Shown: positions 22,250 through 33,689, counted from the stretch's first letter. The stretch is DNA of 64,000 bases from Macrothele yani (GCA_039090855.1 CM077002.1:82650194-82714193), one strand, 5' to 3'. Numbers and translations: made by a program. Notes: generated from the sequence alone by a model not told the origin.

Positions 22250-22445
22250 ATCTGTATATTAATTCCATAAGTTTTTTTTACGGTGAGTCCTATTTTGAGA
22301 GAATGGCTAAACATAAAGATATGGTTGAGGTATCAAAATAAAGGTCTTACCATGTAGATGTGCCAGTCAAAAAGAAAAATGAGATTGGGGCAACAGTTCG
22401 GGCATTATGGGGTGGCAAAGTTCCCATGTAAAGTCTATGGGAGAA
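22250..22445 (+). repeat. Dispersed repeat, first copy
   Basis: Shares about 180 bp with 22785-22970: the ATAAGTTTTTTTTACGGTGAG block, GGCTAAACATAAA, ATCAAAATAAAGG, CCTTACCAT and GATTGGGGCAACA occur in the same order about 535 bp apart. This copy has an extra GTTCGGGCATTATGGGGTGG insert. Family unknown. A short frame of 72 codons covers it but is broken in the other copy, so coding is unlikely. Confidence 0.7.
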
Positions 22446-22784
22446 GCGTGCGATTGACATTCAATCGCCTGTGGTTGACTCACGTGCTGTTGAAGGCAGG
22501 GAAGCATGGAGGGACTGAGATAGTCCGAATTCTTCTCTTTTCTGAGCGAACCGTTTCTGAGCTAGCAAGCATTCGTATCAAAGTTCTTCTCATCAGAACA
22601 GCAAACACTCTCTAAGACCTGATTGCGTTATGCCATTGGACTGTATGATGTTTATATACAATTTAATATTCATTCAATCCAGTTTATTCACGTAGGTTAG
22701 ACATTTTCCATTATGTAAAGATGTAAATAAACATTCCCTTGACCATTGTTAGTGAAAATATTTAGAATGTACATATTGAGTTGC

Positions 22785-22970
22785 ACCATCTATATCTTCA
22801 TTCTATAAGTTTTTTTACTGTGAGACCTATTTTGAGAAAACGGCTAAACATAAAAATATGGTTCAGGTATCAAAATAAAGGCCTTACCATTTAGATATGC
22901 CAGTCGAAGAGAAAACCGAGATTGGGGCAACAAAGTTACCATGTAAAATCTATGAGAGAAGCATGCAGCC
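22785..22970 (+). repeat. Dispersed repeat, second copy
   Basis: Direct repeat of 22250-22445, roughly 85% similar by eye. The intervening 340 bp are not repeated, so this is a duplication of a larger unit with loss, or two insertions of one family. Confidence 0.7.
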
Positions 22971-23081
22971 CTTATCTACATCAGGCACTCAGTTCACTAT
23001 CAGACTTGGTGTGTGCATGGTCATTGGTGTTCTATGATCAGTCCTAAAGTAAGTAAATACTTTATTGCGTACTCACCCTAA

Positions 23082-23375
23082 ACAGAATGTCTCTCCCACA
23101 GAAAAAAGAAAAAGAAAACGTAAGAGCCTTACTGGAAGGCATGAGCAATCAATGGGTCGTAACTATATGTCTCAGACAAGAGAGAATGAAGAGTATTTGC
23201 AACGTGAATCTCATTCCAACAGCATTTACAAACACAGTTGTGACTGAAGATGAGAGTGAAAGAGTGTGCTATCCAGTTGAATTTTTGCACACGATCGATA
23301 TGAGTGGACCTCACATTCTATGACTGAAAAGGGATGCAGTTGCCTCACATTCTATGACTGAAAAAGGGTGCAGTC
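23082..23375 (+). pseudogene. PIF1/Helitron-type helicase C-terminal fragment
   Basis: The frame 23087-23323 contains VCYPVEFLHTIDMSGPHIL, close to the conserved '-YPVEFLN-L---GLPPH-L-LK' block near the C-terminus of PIF1-like helicases carried by Helitrons. VTEDESERV stands just before it, as expected. The following bases repeat TCACATTCTATGACTGAAAA twice (near 23311 and 23348), a small tandem duplication. Only about 90 residues survive and no Helitron terminus is visible. The SINE at 23397 follows directly. Confidence 0.45.
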
Positions 23376-23396
23376 GTGATGTTCATCACGAACCTG

Positions 23397-23436
23397 GCTG
23401 TCCCGGTGGCGCAGTGGTCTAAGCGCTGGCTTATGA
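23397..23436 (+). mobile_element. tRNA-derived SINE S1, 5' piece
   Basis: Carries the box-A-like CCCGGTGGCGCAGTGGTCTA head of the family seen intact at 33465 and 40063. It continues at 30672 after the 7.2-kb element. The whole SINE is flanked by the direct repeat ACGAACCTGG (23388 and 30860). Confidence 0.9.
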
Positions 23437-24719
23437 CAGGGTTCGTACGTCTCCTGGATTTCCTGGAAAACTCCTGGAATCAAATTTTTATTTTCCAGGG
23501 CACTGGAAAACTCCTGGAAAAAAGGAAATTTTTAATGACTTCTGGAAAACTCCTGGAATTTTTGTATTTCTTTTTATGCTGAACTAGTTTGGTTAAAGTT
23601 TGTATTTCTTTTTATGCTGAACTAGTTTGGTGGTTTTCAGCAGTGTTTCACCATAAAAGTTAGCTCCTCTCCAGCTGTGAACTGGAGGGAAGGAGGGAGA
23701 GAGTGTGTGTAGGGGGAAGAGGATTGCAGAAACTTCCTTGCCTGATCGGGTGGGCGGAGCCAGCACGGCTGTTGACTGATAAGTAAATATCTCCTGCACC
23801 CTACTAGGATAAAAAATGTGATTTTCTATCTTAGCGGAATTTCTACAAAACTGACTGAAAATTTAATGAACTTAATAAATTGCCAAAAGGAACGAACCCA
23901 ACAAATTTTGTGTGAATCGGATAAAAACTGTGAAAACTAGCCAATAAAGTTTTTAATCACGTATGATGGCAGGTTTTCCCGCTCTAATGTCATAATAAAA
24001 AAAATTATGCGCAATTCAAAAAGTTTTCATTTGATTGTAGTGAAATTTGCAGGGTAACCTTATACGTATGACCCAGTTACGACATCTGTGAAAAATGTCA
24101 GATCTTTTAATTGAAAATTCAGAAAATAATTTTTTCGGCACATTTTTCCTTAGGTAGAAAAGGAGAGTACATACCTGCCAACTCTTCCGATTTTGGCAGA
24201 AGTCTTCCGATTTTTTATACATTCTTCCGATCTTCCGACCAAACTCGCGTTCTTCTGCCGTTCAAAAAATTTGTGTTTTTTGCAAAAAATAACCTGTTTT
24301 ATTAATTTTTGTAAGTCAAAAAAAAAAAAAAAAAAAAAAGTTGAAAAGTGCAGCAGTAACTAACTAGTCTTAATCTCAGGGCTGCCAGACCTGCGCCAAT
24401 TGCTCCAGCCTGCGCCAAAACATTGTTCTTTCACCGTTCTGCTTAAAAAATTGCGATTTTGACGACAAAATCTGCGCAAATTTTGCGCCAAAAGTTAAAA
24501 TTTACCGGTCATTGATATTTTAGCGTAATCTTACGCCATTCGAAATCGATTCAGCGGCTAATTCATACGTGAGATTCTTCCGTGGGTTCGCGGAATCCCC
24601 CTCCCCCACCCTTTTTTTTGTTATTTTCGAGATCAATGCAAAAGTGAAGAAATTTTCGGGGTATTAGTTGGGGGTGGGGGTGGGTCGTATTCTGTCTGGG
24701 GACATTGTTTTGTCTTTTT

Positions 24720-25370
24720 AAACGTTCGGAAACGGAAGCTAAACGGAGTGCAAGCAGATTTTTCCCGTAATCGTATTTTTTTTCTCTCACGATGTTGCTT
24801 CTGTTCAGTATTGTTGTTAAATATAATTTCATTGTATAATTTCAGCTTAATATTGTAGGCAACGATTTCCGAAAACGGAAGTTAGGCCGCCTGAAAATTT
24901 CCCCGTAATCGGCCACGAGATTCTTATGCTGATTCGAGGAATTCGGTCTTTTTTGTTATCATTTTGACCATTTATGAGATCGATGCACAACTGAACTGAA
25001 ATTTTGAGAGGATTGGTGGTGGGGAGGGGGAGAGGGTATCGTTTTCTCCGTCAGAGAACGGAATTTCATCCTTCGAAAACGAAAAGTAGACGGAGGTAAG
25101 ATTTCTCTCGTAATCGTAATTTTTTTCTCGTGATGTTTCCTCTACCGAGTATTGTTAGATATCATTTTATTCCATAAATATTTGTATTTCAACTTGAAAA
25201 TGTTAGATAAATTTCCGAAAATGGAAGTCAAACGGAGCGAAGATTTCTTCAGTAATTGTACTTTTTCCCCTGCGATGTGATCCCCACTCCTATGTAGTTG
25301 TTAAATATCACCCTCACAAATGTGTGTGCATTTTAGCTTGATAAGGGTGGAGGAAATTTCCAAAAACGGA
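24720..25370. repeat. Degenerate tandem units with TTCCGAAAACGGAAGT core
   Basis: Core motifs start near 24724, 24871, 25073, 25216 and 25351, spaced about 135-200 bp. Each is followed by a GAAGATTTCTCCCGTAATCG-like block and a TGTTAAATATCATTTT-like block. The core is itself an inverted repeat (TTCCG...CGGAA). The same array with the same spacing occurs at 54613-55245. It could be a set of transposase binding sites, by position and repetition only. Confidence 0.65.
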
Positions 25371-25419
25371 AGTGACGAAGTTTGGAAATTTGTAAGAATT
25401 GATGCATGGTGTTAAAAAA

Positions 25420-25860
25420 AGTATTCATTCTCTGAAAATTGCACCATTTATCTAAAATAGGGAAAGCTTTGATATCAGAATTCATGGTTCTCAGCTACAG
25501 TTGATGTTTTTAGTAAGCACAGGATACCTTTCAAAAATTGCATTGCTTTTAGAGCAGACAATGCTCCAGTAATGATATGAGAGGAAAATGGTATGGCATG
25601 TCATTTGAAAGAACACCAAAGTGAAATAATAATTATAGGGTGTATTTGCCATTTAATTAATAAGGCAAAATAATTTTTTCTTTGGTTAAAACAATCACAC
25701 AATGTTTCGATCATTAATGTCAGGTGAATCGCTTGAGAGTCTTCTGTTAATTAAATGCAAAGAAAATTTACTTTGTTTTCAAAAAGAGTACTCCAAAGAA
25801 TTCCTAAAAAAAGCCAAAAAGGCCACTGTAAAAAGTAGTTTTAACTGTTAAATTACTATA
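25420..25860 (+). pseudogene. hAT transposase core fragment
   Basis: Broken frames read VDVFSKHRIPF, then RADNAPVMI, EENGMACHLKEHQ and GCICHLINKA, matching the hAT block around the second catalytic aspartate and the CH-x-L/I-N motif. Many stops follow. It belongs to the nested element 24170-26062. Confidence 0.7.
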
Positions 25861-26453
25861 AATAAAAGTTCCCTTCAGTAAAAACACACAAAAAAATAAA
25901 GGTAAGTGTCCTTTATTCCTTTTTTGTTTAAGCAGTATGAGTTCTAAATCACTTTATCGTGTGACAAATTGACGTAAAAAAAATCTTCTGAATTTTTATA
26001 CAATCTTCTAAATTTTTCAAAGAAATCTTCTGCATGTTCATTAAATTTAGTTGGCAGGTATGAGGGTAGCAGGTGGGAGGGAGGGGCTGGATGAGATGAG
26101 ATGGAGAAGATCCTCCAAACCTTGATTTTAGTTTACAGTATTCTTATGGTTACATAAATGTTAGGTTATAAAGCTATAAATGTGGTGAGGGGTAATCGTG
26201 GAAGTGCGATGCAGATGGACTGGTACCGCTCTTGTGTGTTCCCCAGACTTTATAGTCAGGCTGTTCTATTTTAAACAGTGTTACAGTCTTACATTAACTC
26301 AAGAATATAGTGACCTATACGTAATGCTGATTGCAGAGGCATTTGGCTGTCTTCCTCGTAGAATTGGTAACAAGAACATTGTTCTGTTTTATTAGTCAGA
26401 ATAAATTATTGTTGTGTAGTTATGCCAGGTGGTAAGTGTATATTTAATCCAGC

Positions 26454-28620
26454 TTGGCTAAGTATAAGGATTTTTTGCTGAAACAGAAAGATACTTCTAA
26501 GTTTAAAGCAAAGTGCAAAGTATGTGATCGTTGCTTCGATATTTCAAATCTGGGCGAGTCTGCCATTACTAGTCATGTAGCTAGTAAAAAGCATATTTCT
26601 TTATTGACAGCTAAACAAAAGCAAACAGTAGATATCCAAGACTTTTACCAGAAGTCACATGGTGCTGTTCCTATTAAAAAACCTGCAGTATCTGACATAA
26701 GTCTTGAAAATTCGTTTTCCCAAAACAATGTGCTAAAAACAGAAATTCTATAGACATTGAAAGTCATTACTTCACATTATTCATATAAGTCATGTGAAAA
26801 CATCCAATCTGTACTGACCTTAATGTTCCCTGACAGTAGCATTGCAAAAAGTTCACTTGTGGTGGAAAAAAAGTGCATATTATTCTGTTTTTGGTATTGC
26901 ACCATTCTTTGTGTCACTTTTAAAGGGAAGAGTCAAATCTCAAGATGGATATGTGCTACTGTTTGACGAGACCCTTAACAAGGAAACTAGCAGAAAACAG
27001 TTGGATTCTCATGTTAGGTTTTGGGATGGTGAGCAAGTTTGTACAGGATACTTAGGCTCTAACTATTTAGGACATGCTACTGCTGATGTATTGTGTAGTA
27101 AAATTTAAGAAAAGTGTTCCGGCTTGTGTTCTGGTTACTTGCATCAGCTGTCCATGAACGGACCCTATGTCAATTGGAAAGTTTATGATATGATGCTGAA
27201 TGCATTAAAACTAGAGGGCCATGCCTCTTTGTTGAATGTTGGCAGTTGTGGATTGCACATTGTTCATAATGCTTTCAACAGTGGCTGCAAAATAATGCCA
27301 GAACTTTGTGAGACTATTCAAGCATTGTATTATATATATTCAAGGACTCGCCAGCTGGACGTGAAGACTTTTCAAAAGTGACAAACTGCAGCGTCTTTCC
27401 GCCAAAGTTTTGCAAACACCGTTGGCTTGAAAATGTGAGTGTTGTTGAAAGAGATATTGAAATTTTGCAAAGTATTTCATTATATGTCAGCAAGGCTCAG
27501 CAAAAGATATTACCTGAACCTCAAAACAAGTCATTTGATGTGGTGAAGAAACATGTTAAAGACCCACTTTTTCTTGTCAAATGTAATTTTTTGTTAGTGT
27601 GGCTAAAAGTGTTGAATATTTTTTGACTGTTTATCAGACTGACCAACCAATGCTTCCCTTTTTGGCTCATGACTTATATGGTTTGTTAAAAGAAGTGATG
27701 CAAAGATTCATAAAGGATAACATAATGAACAGTGTAAATAGTCCTCTTAAACTGCTGAAAATTGAAGTAAATGAAACAAATTACAAAGATACGAGTAAAA
27801 TCATGATTGGTTTTGTTGCAAGCAAATTAATAATGGAACTAAAGAAAAGCCAAAATGTCAGTGACAAACAGATTATGGAATTTAAGTTACAATGTAAGCA
27901 TTTTTTGATCCAAGTTACTAAGAAGTTACTCAAAAATTCCCCTTTATACAGTAGTATCCGTTGGTTAGGTCAATGTCGTTTAGACCCAAGAAAGTTTTTG
28001 GGAAATTCAGAAGATATGTTCAGAAGTTCAGCAGGATATTACTCATCCTTGTCGATGCAAAGAAAGTTTTGGAAGCAAATTGTGATAATATCATAAAGGA
28101 GTATAGTGATTTAGTACAGGAACTTGTCGAGAAAGGAAGGCTGAGCTCACAAATTTTGATTCAAGAACACAGACTTGATGAGTTTTACCATGCTACTGTT
28201 GCTAATAAGTATAGACACTTTTAGAAAGTCATGAAGATACTTCTGCTTCTATCCCATGGGCAGGCCACTGTTGAAAGAGGATTTTCTACAAATAAACAAA
28301 TCATGGTGGAGAACTTAAGAGAAGAATCTGTTGTAGCAAGAAGAATTATTGTTGACCATGTAAATACAGTTGGGAAAATAAAAGATGTTGAATTGTCAAA
28401 AGAGCTATTACTGAGTGTTGCCTGTGCTCGTCAAAAGTATGTAGCTTACCTGGATGAACAGAAGAAAACCCAGCAAAAGAAATGTATGAAAAAAAGAATG
28501 CTGCTAATGGAAGACATATCATGTCTTAAATCGAAGAAGGAAAGACTTGAAACAGACATTTCTGAATTTAAAAAATCCTCTGAAATGTATGCTGATCAGG
28601 TAGAATCAAAAGCTCACTAA
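26454..28620 (+). pseudogene. BED-finger hAT transposase, frameshifted
   Basis: 26454-26753: BED-type zinc finger (KCKVCDRCF ... SHVASKKH) after a basic start. 26842-27108: FGIAPFFVSLLKGRV and the first catalytic region LLFDETLNKETSRKQLD. 27124-27381: NVGSCGLHIVHNAF, the C-x2-H-type motif after the second acidic region. 27378-28096: KFCKHRWLENV and following helices. 28231-28620: LLLSHGQATVERGFSTNKQ, the dimerisation region, then a lysine-rich coiled-coil tail ending EMYADQVESKAH. Frame changes or stops lie near 26751, 26840, 27106, 27381, 27600, 28020 and 28223. All major blocks are kept in order, so the parent was autonomous. It is the transposase of the 23437-30665 element. Confidence 0.85.
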
Positions 28621-29097
28621 CATTGTTTGCAAAATCAAATGCCCTGCGACACAATGTCAAAGAAAAAGAAAAAGCACTGTTGCTTGTTGCTGATGAACTT
28701 CATGAAAAACTCATGCAACATAAGAATTGTTAAAAGGGTAGGGAGCATCCTATCTCTTGAAGTTATATGTGTACCTGAATGTACCTTTTTCTTAATGAAC
28801 TTTTTAGATAACAAAACTCTGTGTCTTCCCATTCTGCTTTATTTCCCCTCTCATTTATAGTGTGGTCATTAGTGGCTGTGAAGTGGGAGAGGAAATGTAA
28901 GTCAACAGCAATTCCCAATTGAACTTTATTCCCATACGGCTTTATATTGCGTCCATAAAACGGGGGAAACTTTACCTGCTAGAAAAGAGAAGTATACCTT
29001 TTAAAAGGAATTCACCTGGTTTCTTTCATAGCAGTTAGCAGCATGCAAATCTGTGGAAGAATTGATCAAGCTCATGCACATTGCGTATTAATCAGAT

Positions 29098-29458
29098 TTC
29101 AGCCATTTTCAACACATTCCTTTGATATACACCATTTTTCCCCATCGAGTTTTTAAGTAAAAGATCCCCTCATCGGGGTCCCTAAGAACAAACTAAAATT
29201 TCGATGGAATTGAAGGCTTTTGTGTGTGTATTATCATGCATTAAGTTTCGATGAACATATTTTGTATGTGTATTGTCATGCATTAAGTTTCGATGAACAG
29301 CCATTTTCAACACATTCCTTTGATATACACCATTTTTCCCCATTGAGTTTTTAAGTAAATGATCCCCTCCTCGGGGTCCCTAAGAACAAACTAAAATTTC
29401 GACGGAATTGAAGGCGGTATGTGTATTATCATGCATTAAGTTTCGATGAACATACTGA
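29098..29458. repeat. About 200-bp tandem duplication
   Basis: CAGCCATTTTCAACACATTC starts near 29102 and again near 29298, followed in both copies by TTTGATATACACC, a 'GGGGTCCCTAAGAACAAAC' block and CATTAAGTTTCGATGAACA. Within the first unit the last 50 bp are also doubled. Inside the outer hAT-like element. Confidence 0.8.
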
Positions 29459-29860
29459 AACCAGATGAAAATTTCCTGAATAAAATTACAAATTTCCAGG
29501 AAAAGCGCGTAATCAAAAACATTTTTAGGCACTCCGAGCATTACTTTTTCTCAGCTTCCAAAATAGTTAGACATATACAGGGTGCGTTCAAAAGTTGGTC
29601 AAACATTTTCATGTATTAAATTACCTAAAAATTTTAACCAGTAGTCATTTTACAAAAAATATCATAAACAAACAATAAATCCAGGTAGAGAAGGTAAAAT
29701 ACATGTTGCAAAAATATGCATTTAAATGTTTCCCTCATACTAAGTAGGCATGCAGAAACATCAGTATTTCACTGTCTGCCATCCAATGAAGGCATGTTAC
29801 ATATTGTAAATAGAAAGTTCGGAAGTTCGGAGTATTTTTATACAAGTAAAAATAGAATCT

Positions 29861-29886
29861 GTTTTTTTTTTTTTTTTTTTTTTTTT
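29861..29886. repeat. Poly-T tract
   Basis: About 26 consecutive T within the outer element. Confidence 0.85.
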
Positions 29887-30316
29887 GGGTTCTCCATCTC
29901 CAAAGGGTTGGCATTCCAGCTTTTCAGGTTCTTGTTTCTATCTACTTTCTTGAATTCTAGAGCATGGAATATCCTGCCTTTTAGGTTTGTATCAAAGTGG
30001 ATAAAAAAAAAATTAAATCCTGTGAAGCTTGGTGATGCACATTGTCGTTATTGAGGTTTACATGATTCATGCTCTGTGAATGATTTGTTTGGGGTCTTTT
30101 ACTTTAGCTCAGTGCCTGCTTTCTGATATGTAGGCACTGTAAAAAAAATATTGTGTTACAGGGAAGAAAATTATCAGTATCATGCATGTATTCTATTTTG
30201 TTTGTTTCAGAAATGCAAGGAAGCATGTTTAAGGTTTTAATGAATCAGAATTTCCCATCTTTACTGATGTGTATATATCTTTTCTGCTTTCAGTCGATGT
30301 ATTGTAAATGTGTAGT

Positions 30317-30525
30317 GCTGCCCCGGTGGCCAAATGGTCTGACCATTCGCCCGAAGTAGGTGTGGTTTTGAGTCCCATATGAGGTATGGGTGGTGTATTT
30401 GTCTGATGGCATTGGCTCTGTTCCTTCTCTACAACAAGTGGCCCTAAATTAGAGATGTGCGGCTGCTTATAGCACTCAGAGTTGCATATGATGGTCAATA
30501 AATCTTGAAACACAAGAAAAAAAAT
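30317..30525 (+). mobile_element. tRNA-derived SINE S4, diverged
   Basis: Same family as 33465-33682 but visibly older: CCCCGGTGGCCAAATGGTCT head, a mutated box B (TTTTGAGTCCC), then GGCATTGGCTCTGTTCC, GTGGCCCTAAATTAGAG and an A-rich tail. Inserted in the outer hAT-like element. Confidence 0.82.
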
Positions 30526-30671
30526 TAAGTAGTAAACTTCACTGTAATTTGCAATATGGGCAACAACGCACTGTGGTTCTAGCAAAAGTTTGGGCTCCTG
30601 GAATTTTTTTATGGACTCCTAGAAAACTCCTGGAATTTATTTTCTTTAAAAGTGTACGAACCCTGTTATGA

Positions 30672-30859
30672 TCATTCATTTGTGAAGGGTCCGGGTTCGA
30701 ATCCTGGTGAGGCATGGATGTTGTGTTTGTCTTACGGCACTGGCTCTCTCCCTTCCCTGGAACCAGTGACCCTAAATTAGGGATGAGCGACTGCTTATAG
30801 CCCATTGAGTTGCTCATTGTGGTCGTTAAACCTTCAGTCAAAAAAAAAAAAAAAAAGAG
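30672..30859 (+). mobile_element. tRNA-derived SINE S1, 3' piece
   Basis: Continues the SINE begun at 23397: GGTCCGGGTTCGAATCCTGG (box B), body, and A-tail at about 30840-30856. The 3' copy of its own target repeat ACGAACCTGG follows at 30860-30869. Confidence 0.92.
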
Positions 30860-30995
30860 ACGAACCTGGACTATTGTTTTTACTGAAGTGGTTGAGTGAA
30901 TTTGTCTATCAAATAAAGTTTACATTTGTTGTTTCATATGAGTTTATTCTTTAAAAAAAACAAAAGCTAACCGTCGATTCTGACGGGTTTTGTTT

Positions 30996-31632
30996 AGTAT
31001 TATTTTTAAATATGTAGCCAAAAGAACTTTCTACTCGATTCAAATTTGCATTAGCATTTTTAACCCTAACTATCTACAAATACGTACAATTCACCTATTA
31101 TGCAGAAAACTCATTAAAAGCACATTACAACCTAAATAATTAAAATACCACACTATTAAAATCAACTAAAAGTCATATCTTTTGATCTCAGGAGCCAGCC
31201 ATGCCTTCTTCTAGACTTTTGCTCATTGCCATGAGCATATTCAGGGGAAGAACCCGTAGCTCTGATCAGCTCAGTCACATCCAAGTGAGTGAACTTTCAG
31301 GTCATTGCAGCATAGCCGTCTTAGTGATCTTTCCCTCATTGCACCCTTGTGGCACTAACTCACTTGGATGTGACCAAGTTGATCAGAGCTACGGGGTCTT
31401 CCCCTGAAGTGCGAAAGTCTAGAAGAAGGCGTGGCCGGCTTCTGGACGAAAAGATAAGACTTTTAGTTGATTTTAATTGTGTGGTATTTTAATTATTTAG
31501 GTTGTAATGTGTTTTTCAGTGAGTTTTGTGTGTATAGGTGAATTGTACATATTTGTAGATAGGGTTAAAAATGTTAATACAAATTTGAATTGAGTAGAAA
31601 GTTCTTTTGGTTCCATATTTGATAATAATATT
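30996..31632. repeat. Palindromic fold-back element, about 637 bp
   Basis: The left arm (30996 to about 31296) is the inverted copy of about 31350-31632: CCAAAAGAACTTTCTACTC pairs with GAGTAGAAAGTTCTTTTGG, and CACATCCAAGTGAG pairs with its complement near the centre. The loop is about 31297-31349. No coding. MITE-like. Confidence 0.85.
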
Positions 31633-31639
31633 TACATAG

Positions 31640-32720
31640 GGAAAGATTTTAAGCGAATATGTGTGAAGTTACATTGTGGCAGGATGTTGCAACACTGGTG
31701 ATTGAAATTTTGTCATATCCTCGAACGGGAGTAAACACACAGAATAGTAAAAAACGTGTAAGAAATGTAGAATAGAAGTAGAACTCTCAAGCTCTCAAGC
31801 AAGGTGAGTAAACCACGACAGTATATGGTTATTAATTCTATTTTGCTGCTGAGTTCAGCAATTTTCTTCTTGATATATCTGTTACCGCTCATTTCAGCAG
31901 GTTCTGACATTCTGGAAAACACCTTACTTTGCATCCAACTCTTTTTGCCATAAAAGAAGGTAGGGTTAAATACTTCATTGTGTGTCAGTTTATAATATTT
32001 GCCCTTTTTAGGTATCAATCGCCAGCAAAGTGCGTATATTTACGTGCAATTCATTAATGATATACTATAAAAACATATGTTAAATACTTCATTGTATAGT
32101 GACTATAAAACAAACGTAATTGATGTGCTTGAAGTGTTACAAAATAAAAAAATGACCAGGATCTTTCGGTGTCAGTTTAGTTCTGCAGCAACCTTTTTAA
32201 AAATATTTTTTAGTGAAAATATTTTTTTTTTCCAGCTGATTAGCTAATGGTGGAGACTGTTGTCCCCTTTCTTGTCTCTTCAATAGTCACAGCCAAGTAA
32301 TTAAAATGTGTTGCCTTTTATGGCCTCTTATGATGTACTATACAGTTAATATTTAATTCATCCCAAACTGTGTAAATCCTGTTTAACTGATTGAGGTTAT
32401 ATTGCAACTTTTACACACTTAGAAATTTACTCCAAGTCGCCGTCATACAACAAATTGCTGATACCCGTGCCACCTACTTGACATGAGATAAAAATTACTT
32501 TCCTTAAGCTGTTTATCCATGGAGATTACAAAAATGGGTTTTTCTTTCATAGAACTGCAACTAGATTCCTATCTTATTCCAGAGTTAGCTCCAAATAACT
32601 TTTTAGTGTGACACTCCATCCTAACTTTTGCTAGACCCTTAATGAGTGACTAGGAGAAAAGAATAGACACTGTGTACAGATCTTGCATTACTTCATGAAA
32701 CTTTTCAGAATGCTGCCTTG
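31640..32720. other. AT-rich DNA, nothing recognised
   Basis: A short tandem CTCAAG doublet at 31785-31800. No exon with splice signals and no repeat family recognised. Confidence 0.45.
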
Positions 32721-32730
32721 AGCACAATTA

Positions 32731-32891
32731 CAGTAGATTCTCATTAACTAGGGCAGCCATTTATTTGGGGAAGTTCTTGAAGAACATTGCAAATTAGCTC
32801 TTTGGGATAAAGCTTCAGATCATTGGGGCATTCATCTGATTGGACAGAAGTGTTCTAGCCACAGTGTGTCTCACTTAACTGAAATCTACTG
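32731..32891. mobile_element. 161-bp pogo-type MITE
   Basis: The ends CAGTAGATTC... and ...GAAATCTACTG are inverted repeats with TTAA-containing extensions (TCATTAACT / ACTTAACTG). TA flanks lie at 32729-32730 and 32892-32893. The interior is non-coding. End sequence and TA target fit pogo/Tigger-derived MITEs. Confidence 0.65.
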
Positions 32892-32899
32892 TATATTGT

Positions 32900-33460
32900 T
32901 CTGGCATCACCTACCTCTTCTGAAGGTACATATTCTGTGCGTAACAGATTTTTTGTCTCCTTTCTAATCTTACTCAGTATGCTTGAGTAAAGTTACCGAG
33001 AAACTTTAAACAAGAAGATGCTGTTTGTACTCTTTCAATTCTTCTAATTCCCTTTCTTGTATGCTAATACAGTTTGATTTCTTCCTGTCCTCAGAGACAC
33101 CAAACTAGTTTTCCATAGCATTTTAATGATCCTGGGTAACCAAATGATACCCGTCATTCCACTTAACCAATTCTGGATTAATTTTTTCAATGATTTGGAA
33201 CTTATACGTTTCAATTGGCATGTCTTCCTGTTTGAACACCTGTGGTTATCCAGTCTGCTTGCTCATTTGGTAAGCTAGATTGCTGTCTTCAGTAGTTTCC
33301 TACTCATAATTGCAATGGATTTTAACTGAAGAATTCCCAATATTCATTACATCTGTTCATTATGTGTTCCTGTGATACCAAACATTGCCCATGTTTGTCA
33401 AATAAATTATGAGTTACAGACTTTCTGTCTTTTTTTATGTATGACAAGGTTCCAAAATAT
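32900..33460. other. AT-rich DNA, nothing recognised
   Basis: No gene or structured repeat seen between the MITE and the SINE. Confidence 0.45.
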
Positions 33461-33464
33461 TGTT

Positions 33465-33682
33465 GCCGCCCCGGTGGCGCAGTGGTCTAAGGCGTTGGCC
33501 TCTGATCATTCGTCCGTAAGGGGTCCGGGTTCGAATCCTGGTGAGGCATGGATGTTGTGTTTGTCTTACGGCACTGGCTCTTTCCCTTCCCTGGAACCAG
33601 TGACCCTAAATTAGGGACGGGCGACTACTTATAGCCCATTGAGTTGCTCACGGTGGTCGTTAAACCTCCAATAAAAAAAAAA
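33465..33682 (+). mobile_element. tRNA-derived SINE S2, intact
   Basis: About 218 bp: tRNA-like head with box A (TGGCGCAGTGGTCTAAGGC) and box B (GGTTCGAATCC), a tRNA-unrelated body with GTGACCCTAAATTAGGGA, and an A-tail. It is flanked by the direct repeat AAATATTGTT. The tRNA part does not fold with a fully paired acceptor stem, as expected for a SINE and not a tRNA gene. Confidence 0.94.
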
Positions 33683-33689
33683 AAATATT

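Larger units (their letters stand above)
24170..26062 (+). mobile_element. Nested hAT-like element, CATACCTGCCAACT ends
   Basis: CATACCTGCCAACT at 24170 is repeated in complement at 26049-26062. Flanks AGAGTA and AGGGTA (5 of 6) suggest a 6-bp target duplication. The interior holds TTCCG-rich subterminal DNA, an A-tract (24319-24341), a stretch with repeated GCGCCAA motifs, about five degenerate units around TTCCGAAAACGGAAGT, and a decayed transposase piece. The segment 24564-25490 is homologous to 54462-55360 in another element. Confidence 0.75.
23437..30665. mobile_element. 7.2-kb hAT-like element inside SINE S1 (6-bp target duplication)
   Basis: Begins CAGGGTTCGTAC and ends with its exact complement GTACGAACCCTG. 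It is flanked by TTATGA on both sides (23431-23436 and 30666-30671). Aligning the SINE halves with intact copies (33465 and 40063) shows the duplicated target is exactly six bases. Subterminal regions are rich in CTCCTGGA(A) on the left (23451-23560) and right (30595-30640). It encodes a decayed BED-finger hAT transposase (26454-28620). It has swollen through a nested element (24170-26062), a SINE (30317-30525) and a tandem duplication (29098-29458). Confidence 0.88.

Noticed and set aside
29578..29600. TACAGGGTGCGTTCAAAAG as a mariner-type terminus
   Set aside because: No complementary end found in the following sequence, so the element cannot be supported.
33465..33545. A functional tRNA gene (also at 40063 and 30317)
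   Set aside because: Box A and box B are clear, but the acceptor stem does not pair, the same head is attached to the same body and A-tail at several sites, and flanking direct repeats mark them as SINE insertions.
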